Shown here: in pieces, positions 17,270 through 24,184 of the stretch
Layout: every line of letters begins with the position of its first letter
Position numbering within the stretch: position 1 is the stretch's first letter
Assembly: GCA_964579135.1 (NCBI GenBank)
Contig: CAZOFD010000007.1
Span: 1 to 60,458, forward strand
Direction of reading: 5' to 3'
DNA from: CAG-390 sp964579135
GTDB lineage: Bacteria; Bacillota; Clostridia; Oscillospirales; CAG-272
DNA: 60,458 bases
Notes under the pieces: generated by a model
Databases searched by the model: none
What the model saw: the letters and a program-made list of their open reading frames with translations, nothing else
Told to the model about the DNA's origin: nothing
Made by a program: the position numbers and the translations under genes

Positions 17270-17329
17270 ATAATAAAAATCAAACGGGCTGCCGCAAAAT
17301 AAGAATTATTCCTCAATTTGCAGCAGCCC
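17270..17329 (-). terminator. Internal terminator between the binding-protein gene and the ATPase gene
   Basis: A long stem with one mismatch (17286-17298 with 17317-17329) is followed on the minus strand by GTTTGATTTTTATTATTT. It begins about 28 bases after the lipoprotein stop codon. Partial read-through would make more binding protein than membrane components, a known arrangement in ABC importers. Confidence 0.75.
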
Positions 17330-17356
17330 TTGGGCGTCGGGAGACCCCGACAAAGA

Positions 17357-18634
17357 TCAATACTTGGTGTTAAGGTTTTCTATACCGTCGATAAGAATGT
17401 CGAAATAAGGAGCGGAACGATCGCCGGACTCGTTAAAGTAACCGTCCTTGATAGCTTCGGTGTCCTTGGTAAAGTTCTCGTCGTAGTCAACGTCAGCCAT
17501 ATAAGAAGTGAGCTTGTTGCCGCCGACGGTGATATAGTTATCTTTAGTTACGTCGAAAACGTGAAGGGTGCCGTTCTTGATCTGCTCGATAGCGGTCTTG
17601 ATAGCGTCAACGGTACCTTCTGCGGCAACGTCGAGATTTATACCGCTGAGAACGACGGAGCCCTCGCTTATACCGCCGCACCAGTCAACGGCGATCTCCT
17701 TGTCGGAGTTAGCGCACTCGATGATGTACTTGAAGTAGGGAGACCAGTTGATTGCGGAAGAAACGATGAACGTGTCGGGGCAGGAGTTGTACGTGCTGCC
17801 GTTGTAAGAAACGTTCGGAACGCCCTTTACTTCGCAAGCGGAAGGCGCACCCATAGAGTCTGCGTGCTGGCTGATAAGAACGCAACCCGCAGCCATAAGC
17901 GCGTTTGCGGCTTCCTGTTCTGCGGACTCGTCATACCACGAGCCGGTGTACTGAACCTTCATCGTGACGGAGGGGCAAACGGACTTCGCTCCGAGATAGA
18001 ACGAAGTAAAGCCGGACATAACCTCGGCATAGGTGAACGCACCAACGTAACCGATAACAGCCTTGTCGGCGGTGATCTTGCCGCTCTTTATCATCTCGTT
18101 GAGCTTCATACCTGCTGCAATACCCGCAAGATATCTGCCCTGATAGATGGAAGCGAAAGCGTTGTGGAAGTTGGAAACGCCCGCGGTGTGCGCGCGCGTA
18201 CCGGTAGCATGGCAGAATTCAACGTTCGGATTCTCCTTAGCCGCCTGCAGAATGAACTGCTCGTGACCGAAGCTGTCCGCAAAAATAACGTCGCAGCCTT
18301 GGGAAACAAGGTCGACAGCCGCCTCGTAGCAAGCGTTGGACTCGGGGATGTTCTTTTTGAATATCACCTGAGAATCGGAAAGTTTGAGAGCCTCCTTGAC
18401 GCGGTTTGCCGCATCTATAAAGTTTTTGTCGTAAGTGGAGTTCTCATCGTGCAGGAAGATAAAACCGATCTTGAAATCTTCGGATACGGTAACCTCGGAC
18501 TTTACTTCTCCGATGGGAAGCGGAGATTCGCTAAGTCCCTGCTTGTCGCCGTCGTCGTTCGCGCACGACACCAAAGCGAGACATGATGCCGCGACCATAC
18601 AAATCGCCAACAGCACAGAAAGAAATCTTTTCAT
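17357..18634 (-). CDS. BMP-family (Med/NupN-like) substrate-binding lipoprotein of the ABC importer
   Basis: The extracytoplasmic ligand-binding protein of the importer, anchored by a lipid. The N-terminus is a lipoprotein signal (MKRFLSVLLAICMV, then LALVSCAND with the modified cysteine). BMP-family stretches follow: KIGFIFLHDENSTYDKNFID, QGCDVIFADSFGHEQFI, ATGTRAHT, GRYLAGIAAGMKL, IGYVGAFTYAEVMSGF and VLISQHADSMGAPSA. Family members bind purine or other nucleosides. The length of 425 residues is somewhat above the usual 350-380. AAGGAG lies 8 bases before the ATG. It is the first gene of the operon and sits behind a leader that ends in an intrinsic terminator. Confidence 0.94.
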   Translation of the reverse strand: MKRFLSVLLAICMVAASCLALVSCANDDGDKQGLSESPLPIGEVKSEVTVSEDFKIGFIFLHDENSTYDKNFIDAANRVKEALKLSDSQVIFKKNIPESNACYEAAVDLVSQGCDVIFADSFGHEQFILQAAKENPNVEFCHATGTRAHTAGVSNFHNAFASIYQGRYLAGIAAGMKLNEMIKSGKITADKAVIGYVGAFTYAEVMSGFTSFYLGAKSVCPSVTMKVQYTGSWYDESAEQEAANALMAAGCVLISQHADSMGAPSACEVKGVPNVSYNGSTYNSCPDTFIVSSAINWSPYFKYIIECANSDKEIAVDWCGGISEGSVVLSGINLDVAAEGTVDAIKTAIEQIKNGTLHVFDVTKDNYITVGGNKLTSYMADVDYDENFTKDTEAIKDGYFNESGDRSAPYFDILIDGIENLNTKY

Positions 18635-18802
18635 TGATTCTGCTCCTTAATTTGATTTATGTAAAAAAATTACATCAAAAAACAAAACCGGGGTGCGAAA
18701 CACCCCAACCACCAAAAACCGCACGTAGAACAATGCAAACACAGGGTGATCCGAAAACGGTTTGTGAGAGCCGCGTCGGCATACGCCGACAAAAACCTTA
18801 CC
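18635..18802 (-). promoter_or_regulatory. 5' leader of the nucleoside importer operon: candidate attenuator or unassigned riboswitch
   Basis: About 168 nt lie between the predicted transcription start (near 18802) and the lipoprotein ATG. On the minus strand the leader holds a perfect hairpin (18775-18780 with 18785-18790), a small CCG-TTTT-CGG hairpin, and near its end an intrinsic terminator (18677-18706). The segment CACCCTG (18732-18738) can pair with TTGGGGTG of the terminator's left arm, giving a possible antiterminator. A further ATGTAA/TTACAT hairpin (18658-18675) precedes the ribosome-binding site. I do not find the conserved bases of purine, PreQ1, TPP, SAM, glycine, THF or T-box elements. 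A short open frame within it is described under findings. Confidence 0.6.
18677..18706 (-). terminator. Intrinsic terminator inside the leader of the importer operon
   Basis: GGGGTG and CACCCC pair (18701-18706 with 18690-18695) around a five-base loop, followed on the minus strand by TTTTGTTTTTT. It lies 43 bases before the lipoprotein start codon, so it can block the operon before its first gene. Confidence 0.8.
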
Positions 18803-18808
18803 TCCGCT

Positions 18809-18837
18809 ATTGTATCACACAATTCTCACCTTGTCAA
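18809..18837 (-). promoter_or_regulatory. Sigma-A promoter of the nucleoside importer operon
   Basis: On the minus strand TTGACA (18832-18837) and TACAAT (18809-18814) are separated by exactly 17 bases. Confidence 0.88.
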
Positions 18838-18887
18838 CACACATCGCCCCGATTTTTGCTTTTTCGATCGATTTCGCACCGAAAAAC

Positions 18888-19274
18888 TCAGTACTTCTCC
18901 TCGGTCGCGGCATACGGCGCTTCGACTCGCAGGGCGTCCGTAAGCCTTGCCACCGCCGTGCGATCGCGCGGCGGCAAAGCCGCGCTTTCGGCAACGGTAC
19001 GACCGTTGGAGGCGACAAGGCGCAACTTGATCATCCCGCGCGGCACACGCGAGAGCGAATACTTCGGGGCGCAAAGCCGCCCCGTCGGCTCAAAGCAAAT
19101 ACCGTCGACGTCCTCAAGCGGCGACGCCGCCGTGCGCCGCAAAGACGCTATTCCCTTTTTACAAGCCGCAAGGCTCGCGTAGCGACCGCTTTTAAGCAAA
19201 ACGGTATCCGCTCCCACACGAAATTCGAAATAATATCCGTCTCCGCCTTTTTTTATCTCGTATCTTGCGCTCAC
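18888..19274 (-). CDS. DUF1508 (YegP-like) domain protein
   Basis: A 128-residue cytoplasmic protein. Residues 1-48 form one clear DUF1508 unit (YEIKKGGDGYYFEFRVGAD, then SGRYASLAACKKGIASLRR). Residues 65-118 look like a degenerate second copy (RGMIKLRLVASNGRTVAES). Tandem DUF1508 units are typical of YegP. The function of the family is poorly known. The ATG overlaps the cca stop region by 4 bases (19271-19274), so it is translated with cca. Confidence 0.85.
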   Translation of the reverse strand: MSARYEIKKGGDGYYFEFRVGADTVLLKSGRYASLAACKKGIASLRRTAASPLEDVDGICFEPTGRLCAPKYSLSRVPRGMIKLRLVASNGRTVAESAALPPRDRTAVARLTDALRVEAPYAATEEKY

Positions 19275-20470
19275 GACTCGCTCCTATACCGACAGTTGAT
19301 TTCCAAAGCCATAGCGATAAGGGTCTCGCGGGTGTTTTTCGTCGGATCCTCGATAACGCCGTCAAGCAGCGCGGCAAGCACCCTGCCGATATTCGCGCCG
19401 CCATCGACCCCCGCGGCAATGAGCTGCGCACCGTTTACGGCAAGATCCGCCTGCCGCACGGGGTCGCCTCGCTCGACGACTCTTTTTACCGCTGCGGCGA
19501 ATTCCTCGCGCGCGGGATCTATCGCCGCGGCGACTTGCGCTGCCGTCAAGCCGTCGCGCGGAAAAGCGGCAACGAATCTTCTGGCGCCTGTCTCGTCGGA
19601 CAACAGCGGCAAAGGTGCCGTTGCCGCGGCAAAAACGGACGAAGCGAGCTTTTTCGGCAATCGCAGCGCAGCCAGCGCCGCACTAATCCGCTCGGGCGCG
19701 TTACCGTAAAGAAGCGCGGCGAGCCTTGCGGCGCGATCGGGCTTTAAGCGACGAACCGCCGCGACGTTCGTTTCGCAAACGGTAACTTGCGGCAAGATCT
19801 GACGAAACACGCCGCCGCACCGCATAACTTCGAGCACGTCCGTCGGGTCGTCCGCCTCGATAAGAGCGAGAAGCTCGACGGTTATGCGCTCTGCCGATAT
19901 CTCTTTAAGTTTCGGCGCGGCGGCGTCGGCGGCAAGCAACGTCTCGCTCTCGATATCGAACCCGAGCGTTGCGGCAAATCTGAAAACGCGCATTATCCTA
20001 AGCGCGTCCTCCGCAAAACGCACGCAAGGGTCGCCGACGGTGCGTATCGTCCGCCTTTCGATATCCGCTCTGCCGCCGAACGGGTCGATGATCCCGCGAG
20101 TCGGCGAATAAGCCATCGCGTTCACCGTCAGGTCGCGCCTTGCGAGATCCTCCTCGACGGTTTTTGCCGCACGCACCGCGAGCGGATGACGCGAATCGGC
20201 GTATTCGCCGTCCACGCGAAACCGCGTTATCTCCACCGCGTGCCCGTCCGATATCACGGCGACGGTGCCGTGCTTTATGCCCGAGGTCACCGTCCTGTAA
20301 TCGGCAAATATCCGAAGCATCTCGTCGGCAGACGCCGACGTGCACAGATCGTAATCGTTAACCTTGCGACCGAGCAGCGTGTCTCGCACGGCTCCGCCCA
20401 CCACGTAGACCTCGAAGCCGTTTTGTTCGAGGAGCTTTGCCGGTTCTCTTACGTAATCCGGGACAAACAT
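19271..20470 (-). CDS. cca: CCA tRNA nucleotidyltransferase
   Basis: This class II nucleotidyltransferase adds or repairs the CCA end of tRNAs. The 399-residue protein has the catalytic motif VVGGAVRDTLLGRKVNDYDLCTSA (residues about 22-45, with DYD as metal ligands), the conserved HGTVAV, RRDLTVNAMAY, the DPFGGRADI segment, and the nucleotide-selecting EDALRIMRVFRFAATLGF. The C-terminal helical body is present. ATG at 20470 is preferred; an in-frame TTG at 20491 overlaps the upstream gene. The upstream small membrane protein stops only 13 bases earlier, suggesting coupling. The window tRNA at 60415-60458 encodes CCA itself. Confidence 0.95.
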   Translation of the reverse strand: MFVPDYVREPAKLLEQNGFEVYVVGGAVRDTLLGRKVNDYDLCTSASADEMLRIFADYRTVTSGIKHGTVAVISDGHAVEITRFRVDGEYADSRHPLAVRAAKTVEEDLARRDLTVNAMAYSPTRGIIDPFGGRADIERRTIRTVGDPCVRFAEDALRIMRVFRFAATLGFDIESETLLAADAAAPKLKEISAERITVELLALIEADDPTDVLEVMRCGGVFRQILPQVTVCETNVAAVRRLKPDRAARLAALLYGNAPERISAALAALRLPKKLASSVFAAATAPLPLLSDETGARRFVAAFPRDGLTAAQVAAAIDPAREEFAAAVKRVVERGDPVRQADLAVNGAQLIAAGVDGGANIGRVLAALLDGVIEDPTKNTRETLIAMALEINCRYRSES

Positions 20471-20483
20471 CTCGCCGTCGCGC

Positions 20484-20837
20484 TCAGGCAATGCGCGAAA
20501 AAGTCGTTGCGGAAAAAGCAGACGATCCGATTATCGCGTTTTTCATATATTCCGCAACGGCTCCCGAAAACAAGGCTACCAAAACCGCCGCAAGCAAAGA
20601 AAGGAAGATCGCCACCGCCGACAGCACGAGCCCTGCCCTGTCGGACGAAGAAAACGCGCCGTTTTTGCCGCGAGATACGAACGCGCAGGCAAGCGAGGGG
20701 AGCGCAAAAACAAGGGCGAGTTGAGTTATCGAAAACACGAGCGCAAGCGCGCCGAGAACGGCGGATGCCGTCGCGTATTTCGTTACGGGAGCTTTTTCCG
20801 TTTTTTCGTATCTGCCGAATTCGGGAGCTTCGTTCAT
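20484..20837 (-). CDS. Small integral membrane protein, unknown (DUF4190-like appearance)
   Basis: A 117-residue protein with three hydrophobic stretches at about residues 22-45, 48-56 and 68-95 (SAVLGALALVFSITQLALVF, then AGLVLSAVAIFLSLLAAVLV). The pattern of a proline-containing N-terminus, a helix, a short basic loop (SRGKNGAFSSSDRAG) and a second helix recalls DUF4190-type proteins, though I cannot confirm this. GGAGGAAAAAG precedes the ATG at 20837, so it is a real gene. It leads into cca. Confidence 0.7.
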   Translation of the reverse strand: MNEAPEFGRYEKTEKAPVTKYATASAVLGALALVFSITQLALVFALPSLACAFVSRGKNGAFSSSDRAGLVLSAVAIFLSLLAAVLVALFSGAVAEYMKNAIIGSSAFSATTFSRIA

Positions 20838-20869
20838 AGTCTTTTTCCTCCGAGATCATTACGTCCGCA

Positions 20870-20897
20870 TACGCCCGCGCTTTGCAGCGCGGGCGTA
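20870..20897. other. Strong GC-rich hairpin without U-tract between the penicillin-binding protein gene and its downstream neighbour
   Basis: A 12-bp perfect stem (20870-20881 with 20886-20897) and a four-base loop lie 12 bases after the PBP stop codon. No run of T follows on either strand, so it is more likely an mRNA-processing or stability element than a classical terminator. Confidence 0.6.
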
Positions 20898-20908
20898 CGG
20901 TGTCGAGA

Positions 20909-23443
20909 TTACTGCGACGTACCGTTCAGTTTATCAAGCCACGCACGATAATCGAAGTGCGTCGTACAAGCCTTATTTGCGGGAATTATCGTATAACTCA
21001 CCCCGCACCAATGCCCCGTATCGTAAAGGAAATAATAGAACGGGAAATACTGGTTGGAATACGGTCTCACGTTCGCCGGCAACTCGACGTAGGTATACTG
21101 AGCGTCGGTAACGGCGACGTACGCCGAAAAATCGCGTTTTACGTTCAAAAGTCCGACTTTGATAACGCTGTCCTCAGGGCAAAAATCGCAGGCAACGCTG
21201 CCGGTCGAGGTGTCGTAATCAACCAATACGTGCGTGGTGCAATATTCGGTCGGCTCGTTACCGCGCACAAACCAACCGGTCTCCGTGCGACTGCCGCGCA
21301 GATCGCATCTGCAGGCGTCCGTTGTCAAAAGTCCCGAATCGACGCAATATTCGCACTGTACGAGGTTGTCGAAATCAAAGCTTTTCAGTTCTTCCGTGCC
21401 GTCCTTTGCCGCGTCGACGTATTTTTGGTGGATCGGCACCATTATCTCGTCAAACAGCGATATACAGGGGTTTATAACGCCAGTTATCGCCTGCGGATAC
21501 TCGTATCCGTACCAAACGCCGCAAATATAATACGGAGTATAGCCGATAAACCAACGGTCGAAAGCCGTGTCGCCCGAGGTACCCGTTTTACCTGCGACGT
21601 TTATACCCGTTTTCTTTTCGAAAGTAACGGCGTTCTTACCCTGAGACGCGGTACCGGACTCGATAACGTGCTGGAGCATCTTGGTCATAAGCGCGGCGTT
21701 GTCCTCGCTTATCGCGACCTTACCCGTGCTGCCGTTCTCGAGAATAACGTTGCCCTCGCTATCCGTGACTTTGAGGTAAGAATTCGGGCTGTTGTAAACG
21801 CCGCCGTTCGCAAGTACGGTATAACCCGCCGTGACCTCGCGCACGGTAACGCCCCAGTTAAGCTGACCGAGAGCCAACGCCGCATAGTCCTTGTCCGTAA
21901 GCACGGTACCGTCGTCGAGCTCTTTGCGCTCGATAAGGCTGCTCATCTCGAGCGTGTCGTGACAAAACGCAAACGACTTGTCGAGCCCGACCATATCGAG
22001 CAATTTGACCGACACGGTGTTGAGCGACTCCTTGAGCGCGTAATTGACGTTCACAAGCCCCCTGTAACCGCCGTGCGAGTTCTTGGGCCACGAAGTGGTA
22101 CCGTAAAATCTGAACGGCGTGTCGTCGACAACGGTCGCATATCCCGCAATGCCCGCCTCGAGCGCGGGCGCATATACGGAGAGCGGCTTAAGCGTCGAGC
22201 CGGCGGGGCGCGTTGTCTGTGTCGCGTAGTTTTGAACTCTGTTTGCGCTCTTTTTGCCGCGCGCACCCACGACGGCGAGAACGTCTCCCGTTTCGGGGTG
22301 TATGATTATCGCCGAGGACTGCGCCTTTACCCCTCCGTTCGAGGTCGGGAAATACGAGTCGTCGCCGTATATCTTTTCAAGCTGTGCTTGTATCTCGGGG
22401 TCGACGAGCGAATAAATGTTAAGCCCGCCGTTATACACGAGAAGCGAGGCGGTCTTGTACGTATACCCTTTTTTCTCCACGAGATCGTTTATAACGTCCT
22501 CGATAACCATATCCGTATACCACGAATTAACGGTGGAGGACTCGACGCTCTCGGGAATATTCAAAACGAGCTCTTTGCCGTAAGCCTCGTCGAACTCGCG
22601 CTGGGTTATAAGACCTTGGTCGAGCATCTCGCTCAAAACGATATTTCTGCGCTCCGCATTGTTTTCGGGGTTGGTTATCGGATTGTATTTCGTGGGGTTT
22701 TGCGTTATCCCCGCGATCGCCGCGCACTCTATCAGCGTCAGTTCCGACGCCGTCTTGCCGAAATATTTGTATGCCGCCGCCTGCACGCCCGAACAACCGT
22801 TGCCGAAGTTGACCACGTTCAGATAAAGTTCGAGGATCTCCTCTTTCTCCATCTTCGTCTCGAGATCGAGCGCCCAAAATATCTCCTGAATCTTTCTTTG
22901 GATCTTATAGTCGTCGTTGCCCGTCATATTTTTGATAAGCTGCTGGGTAAGGGTCGATCCGCCGTAACTCGAGTTACCGGTCAAAAATCCGAGTCCGGCG
23001 CCCGCCGTGCGTATCCAGTCCACGCCCTCGTGCGTTCTGAAACGTTTGTCCTCGATCGCGATAACGGCGTTTGCCATATTTTCGGGTATCTCGTCGTACG
23101 TTACGTAGACCTGGTCGATCTCGCCCTTTATCGTCTCGTTTTCGAGCTCAAGCGCAGTCCCCACCCGATTGGTGCGATCCTCGAAATCGTAATAATAAAG
23201 TTTCGACGTAGTCGTCAGCGAAGAGACGTCGAGCCTGAATTTCGACATATCCACCTCGGTATCGACGTAATTCGCTATATAAACGGAAAAGGCGGAAACG
23301 ACTATAATCCCGGCGAGCACGACGATCAAAACAAGCGTGACGAGAACAGCCGCGAATCCCTTCGCGATCTTCGCCGCGCCGCTAAGGAACATCTTCGCCG
23401 CGATCTTTATCTCCTCTTTCCAATCTATCTTTTTGTTTTGCAT
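20909..23443 (-). CDS. Class A penicillin-binding protein (transglycosylase and transpeptidase)
   Basis: A bifunctional cell-wall synthase that polymerises glycan strands and cross-links peptides outside the membrane. Of 844 residues, 1-30 are cytoplasmic and a membrane helix follows (FAAVLVTLVLIVVLAGIIVV). The GT51 domain (about 95-270) has the catalytic glutamate in AIEDKRFRTHEGVD plus YGGSTLTQQLIKN and RKIQEIFWALDLE. The transpeptidase domain (about 370-680) has PAGSTLKPL with the active serine, the SxN motif probably in SLNT, and KTGTSGD. The last ~100 residues hold a cysteine cluster (CEYCVDSGLLTTDACRC, later CDFCPED). Only a weak ribosome-binding site precedes the ATG. Confidence 0.93.
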   Translation of the reverse strand: MQNKKIDWKEEIKIAAKMFLSGAAKIAKGFAAVLVTLVLIVVLAGIIVVSAFSVYIANYVDTEVDMSKFRLDVSSLTTTSKLYYYDFEDRTNRVGTALELENETIKGEIDQVYVTYDEIPENMANAVIAIEDKRFRTHEGVDWIRTAGAGLGFLTGNSSYGGSTLTQQLIKNMTGNDDYKIQRKIQEIFWALDLETKMEKEEILELYLNVVNFGNGCSGVQAAAYKYFGKTASELTLIECAAIAGITQNPTKYNPITNPENNAERRNIVLSEMLDQGLITQREFDEAYGKELVLNIPESVESSTVNSWYTDMVIEDVINDLVEKKGYTYKTASLLVYNGGLNIYSLVDPEIQAQLEKIYGDDSYFPTSNGGVKAQSSAIIIHPETGDVLAVVGARGKKSANRVQNYATQTTRPAGSTLKPLSVYAPALEAGIAGYATVVDDTPFRFYGTTSWPKNSHGGYRGLVNVNYALKESLNTVSVKLLDMVGLDKSFAFCHDTLEMSSLIERKELDDGTVLTDKDYAALALGQLNWGVTVREVTAGYTVLANGGVYNSPNSYLKVTDSEGNVILENGSTGKVAISEDNAALMTKMLQHVIESGTASQGKNAVTFEKKTGINVAGKTGTSGDTAFDRWFIGYTPYYICGVWYGYEYPQAITGVINPCISLFDEIMVPIHQKYVDAAKDGTEELKSFDFDNLVQCEYCVDSGLLTTDACRCDLRGSRTETGWFVRGNEPTEYCTTHVLVDYDTSTGSVACDFCPEDSVIKVGLLNVKRDFSAYVAVTDAQYTYVELPANVRPYSNQYFPFYYFLYDTGHWCGVSYTIIPANKACTTHFDYRAWLDKLNGTSQ

Positions 23444-23524
23444 ATTGCACCGTTTCTTCCGTCGCTTCGTTTGCCGAACGGATACGAATTGTTTTTAAAA
23501 TCCCTTATATGATAGCACAAATAT

Positions 23525-23554
23525 TTGAATATTTTGTGAATTTTGCGCGATAAT
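23525..23554 (+). promoter_or_regulatory. Probable sigma-A promoter of the BofC-like gene
   Basis: TTGAAT (23525-23530) and GATAAT (23549-23554) are separated by 18 bases. A short hairpin (23572-23578 with 23585-23591) followed by ATTTTGG lies between this promoter and the start codon and could act as a weak terminator or attenuator. Confidence 0.5.
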
Positions 23555-23622
23555 AGACGTAAACGAATACAAAAGGCGCCGGGTCGCCTTTATTTTGGTC
23601 AAAAAAAGGAACGGATAAACAC

Positions 23623-24153
23623 ATGATATCAAAACGTTTCGTATCGCTCTTCGTCGCATTGACGTTGCTCGTCTTTGCCGCGTCGTTCGCGCTCGCACTC
23701 TTTCACACGGTCGCAAAAAACGAAAGTGCAGCCTTGACAGAGCCGTCGTCGCGTCCGCCCGAGAGCTCCTTGCGAGAAAACGGCGACGACCCGCGTGCCG
23801 AACGCACCGACGCTTCGCCCCCGCCGCACGTGACGACGGACGGCGGCGGAACCTTTGCCGAAAGCACGAAAATCGGAGACGGCACGCCGGATACCGAGGG
23901 GAGCGTGAGCATCACGCCGAGCGGCACGAGCGATTCTTCTTCGGCAAACGCGCCGCCGAGCGCGGATTATGCGCTGCGCTTCGCCCCCGAGGAGTCGAAG
24001 CTTTGCGTAACGGACGCCTCGGGCACCGTCTTGTTCGAAAAGGTCGTCCCCACCTCAAAGCTCGACACCGCCTCCGCCGCCATACTCGAGACGGGGTTAC
24101 CGTTCGCCTCGTACGAGGGCGCCCTCGCCGCGCTGTACGACGTTATCTCATAG
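23623..24153 (+). CDS. Membrane-anchored or secreted protein with a BofC-like C-terminal domain
   Basis: A 176-residue protein. Residues 7-27 form a signal or anchor (LFVALTLLVFAASFALALFH). Residues 35-115 are a low-complexity linker of proline, serine, threonine and glycine. Residues 116-176 (YALRFAPEESKLCVTDASG, then LDTASAAILETGLPFASYEG and ALYDVIS) match the layout of the BofC C-terminal domain found in many clostridial proteins: a two-stranded start, a leucine-aspartate step, a GL/GI turn and a closing helix with D-x-x-S. BofC in Bacillus works in sigma-K checkpoint signalling between forespore and mother cell. Assignment is by pattern only. Start supported by AAGGA 12 bases upstream. 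Confidence 0.65.
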   Translation: MISKRFVSLFVALTLLVFAASFALALFHTVAKNESAALTEPSSRPPESSLRENGDDPRAERTDASPPPHVTTDGGGTFAESTKIGDGTPDTEGSVSITPSGTSDSSSANAPPSADYALRFAPEESKLCVTDASGTVLFEKVVPTSKLDTASAAILETGLPFASYEGALAALYDVIS

Positions 24154-24184
24154 TCCTCTCCGCTCCTGCGGATTAAGGCATCTC

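Noticed and set aside
18635..18802. A purine riboswitch upstream of the nucleoside importer
   Set aside because: The conserved core bases of the three-way junction are not present on the minus strand, although the promoter, terminator and gene context would suit one.
20882..23512. An 876-codon open frame on the + strand opposite the penicillin-binding protein gene
   Set aside because: It is arginine- and valine-rich with no domain and is the mirror of a clear class A PBP on the minus strand. GC-rich third positions keep the opposite frame open.
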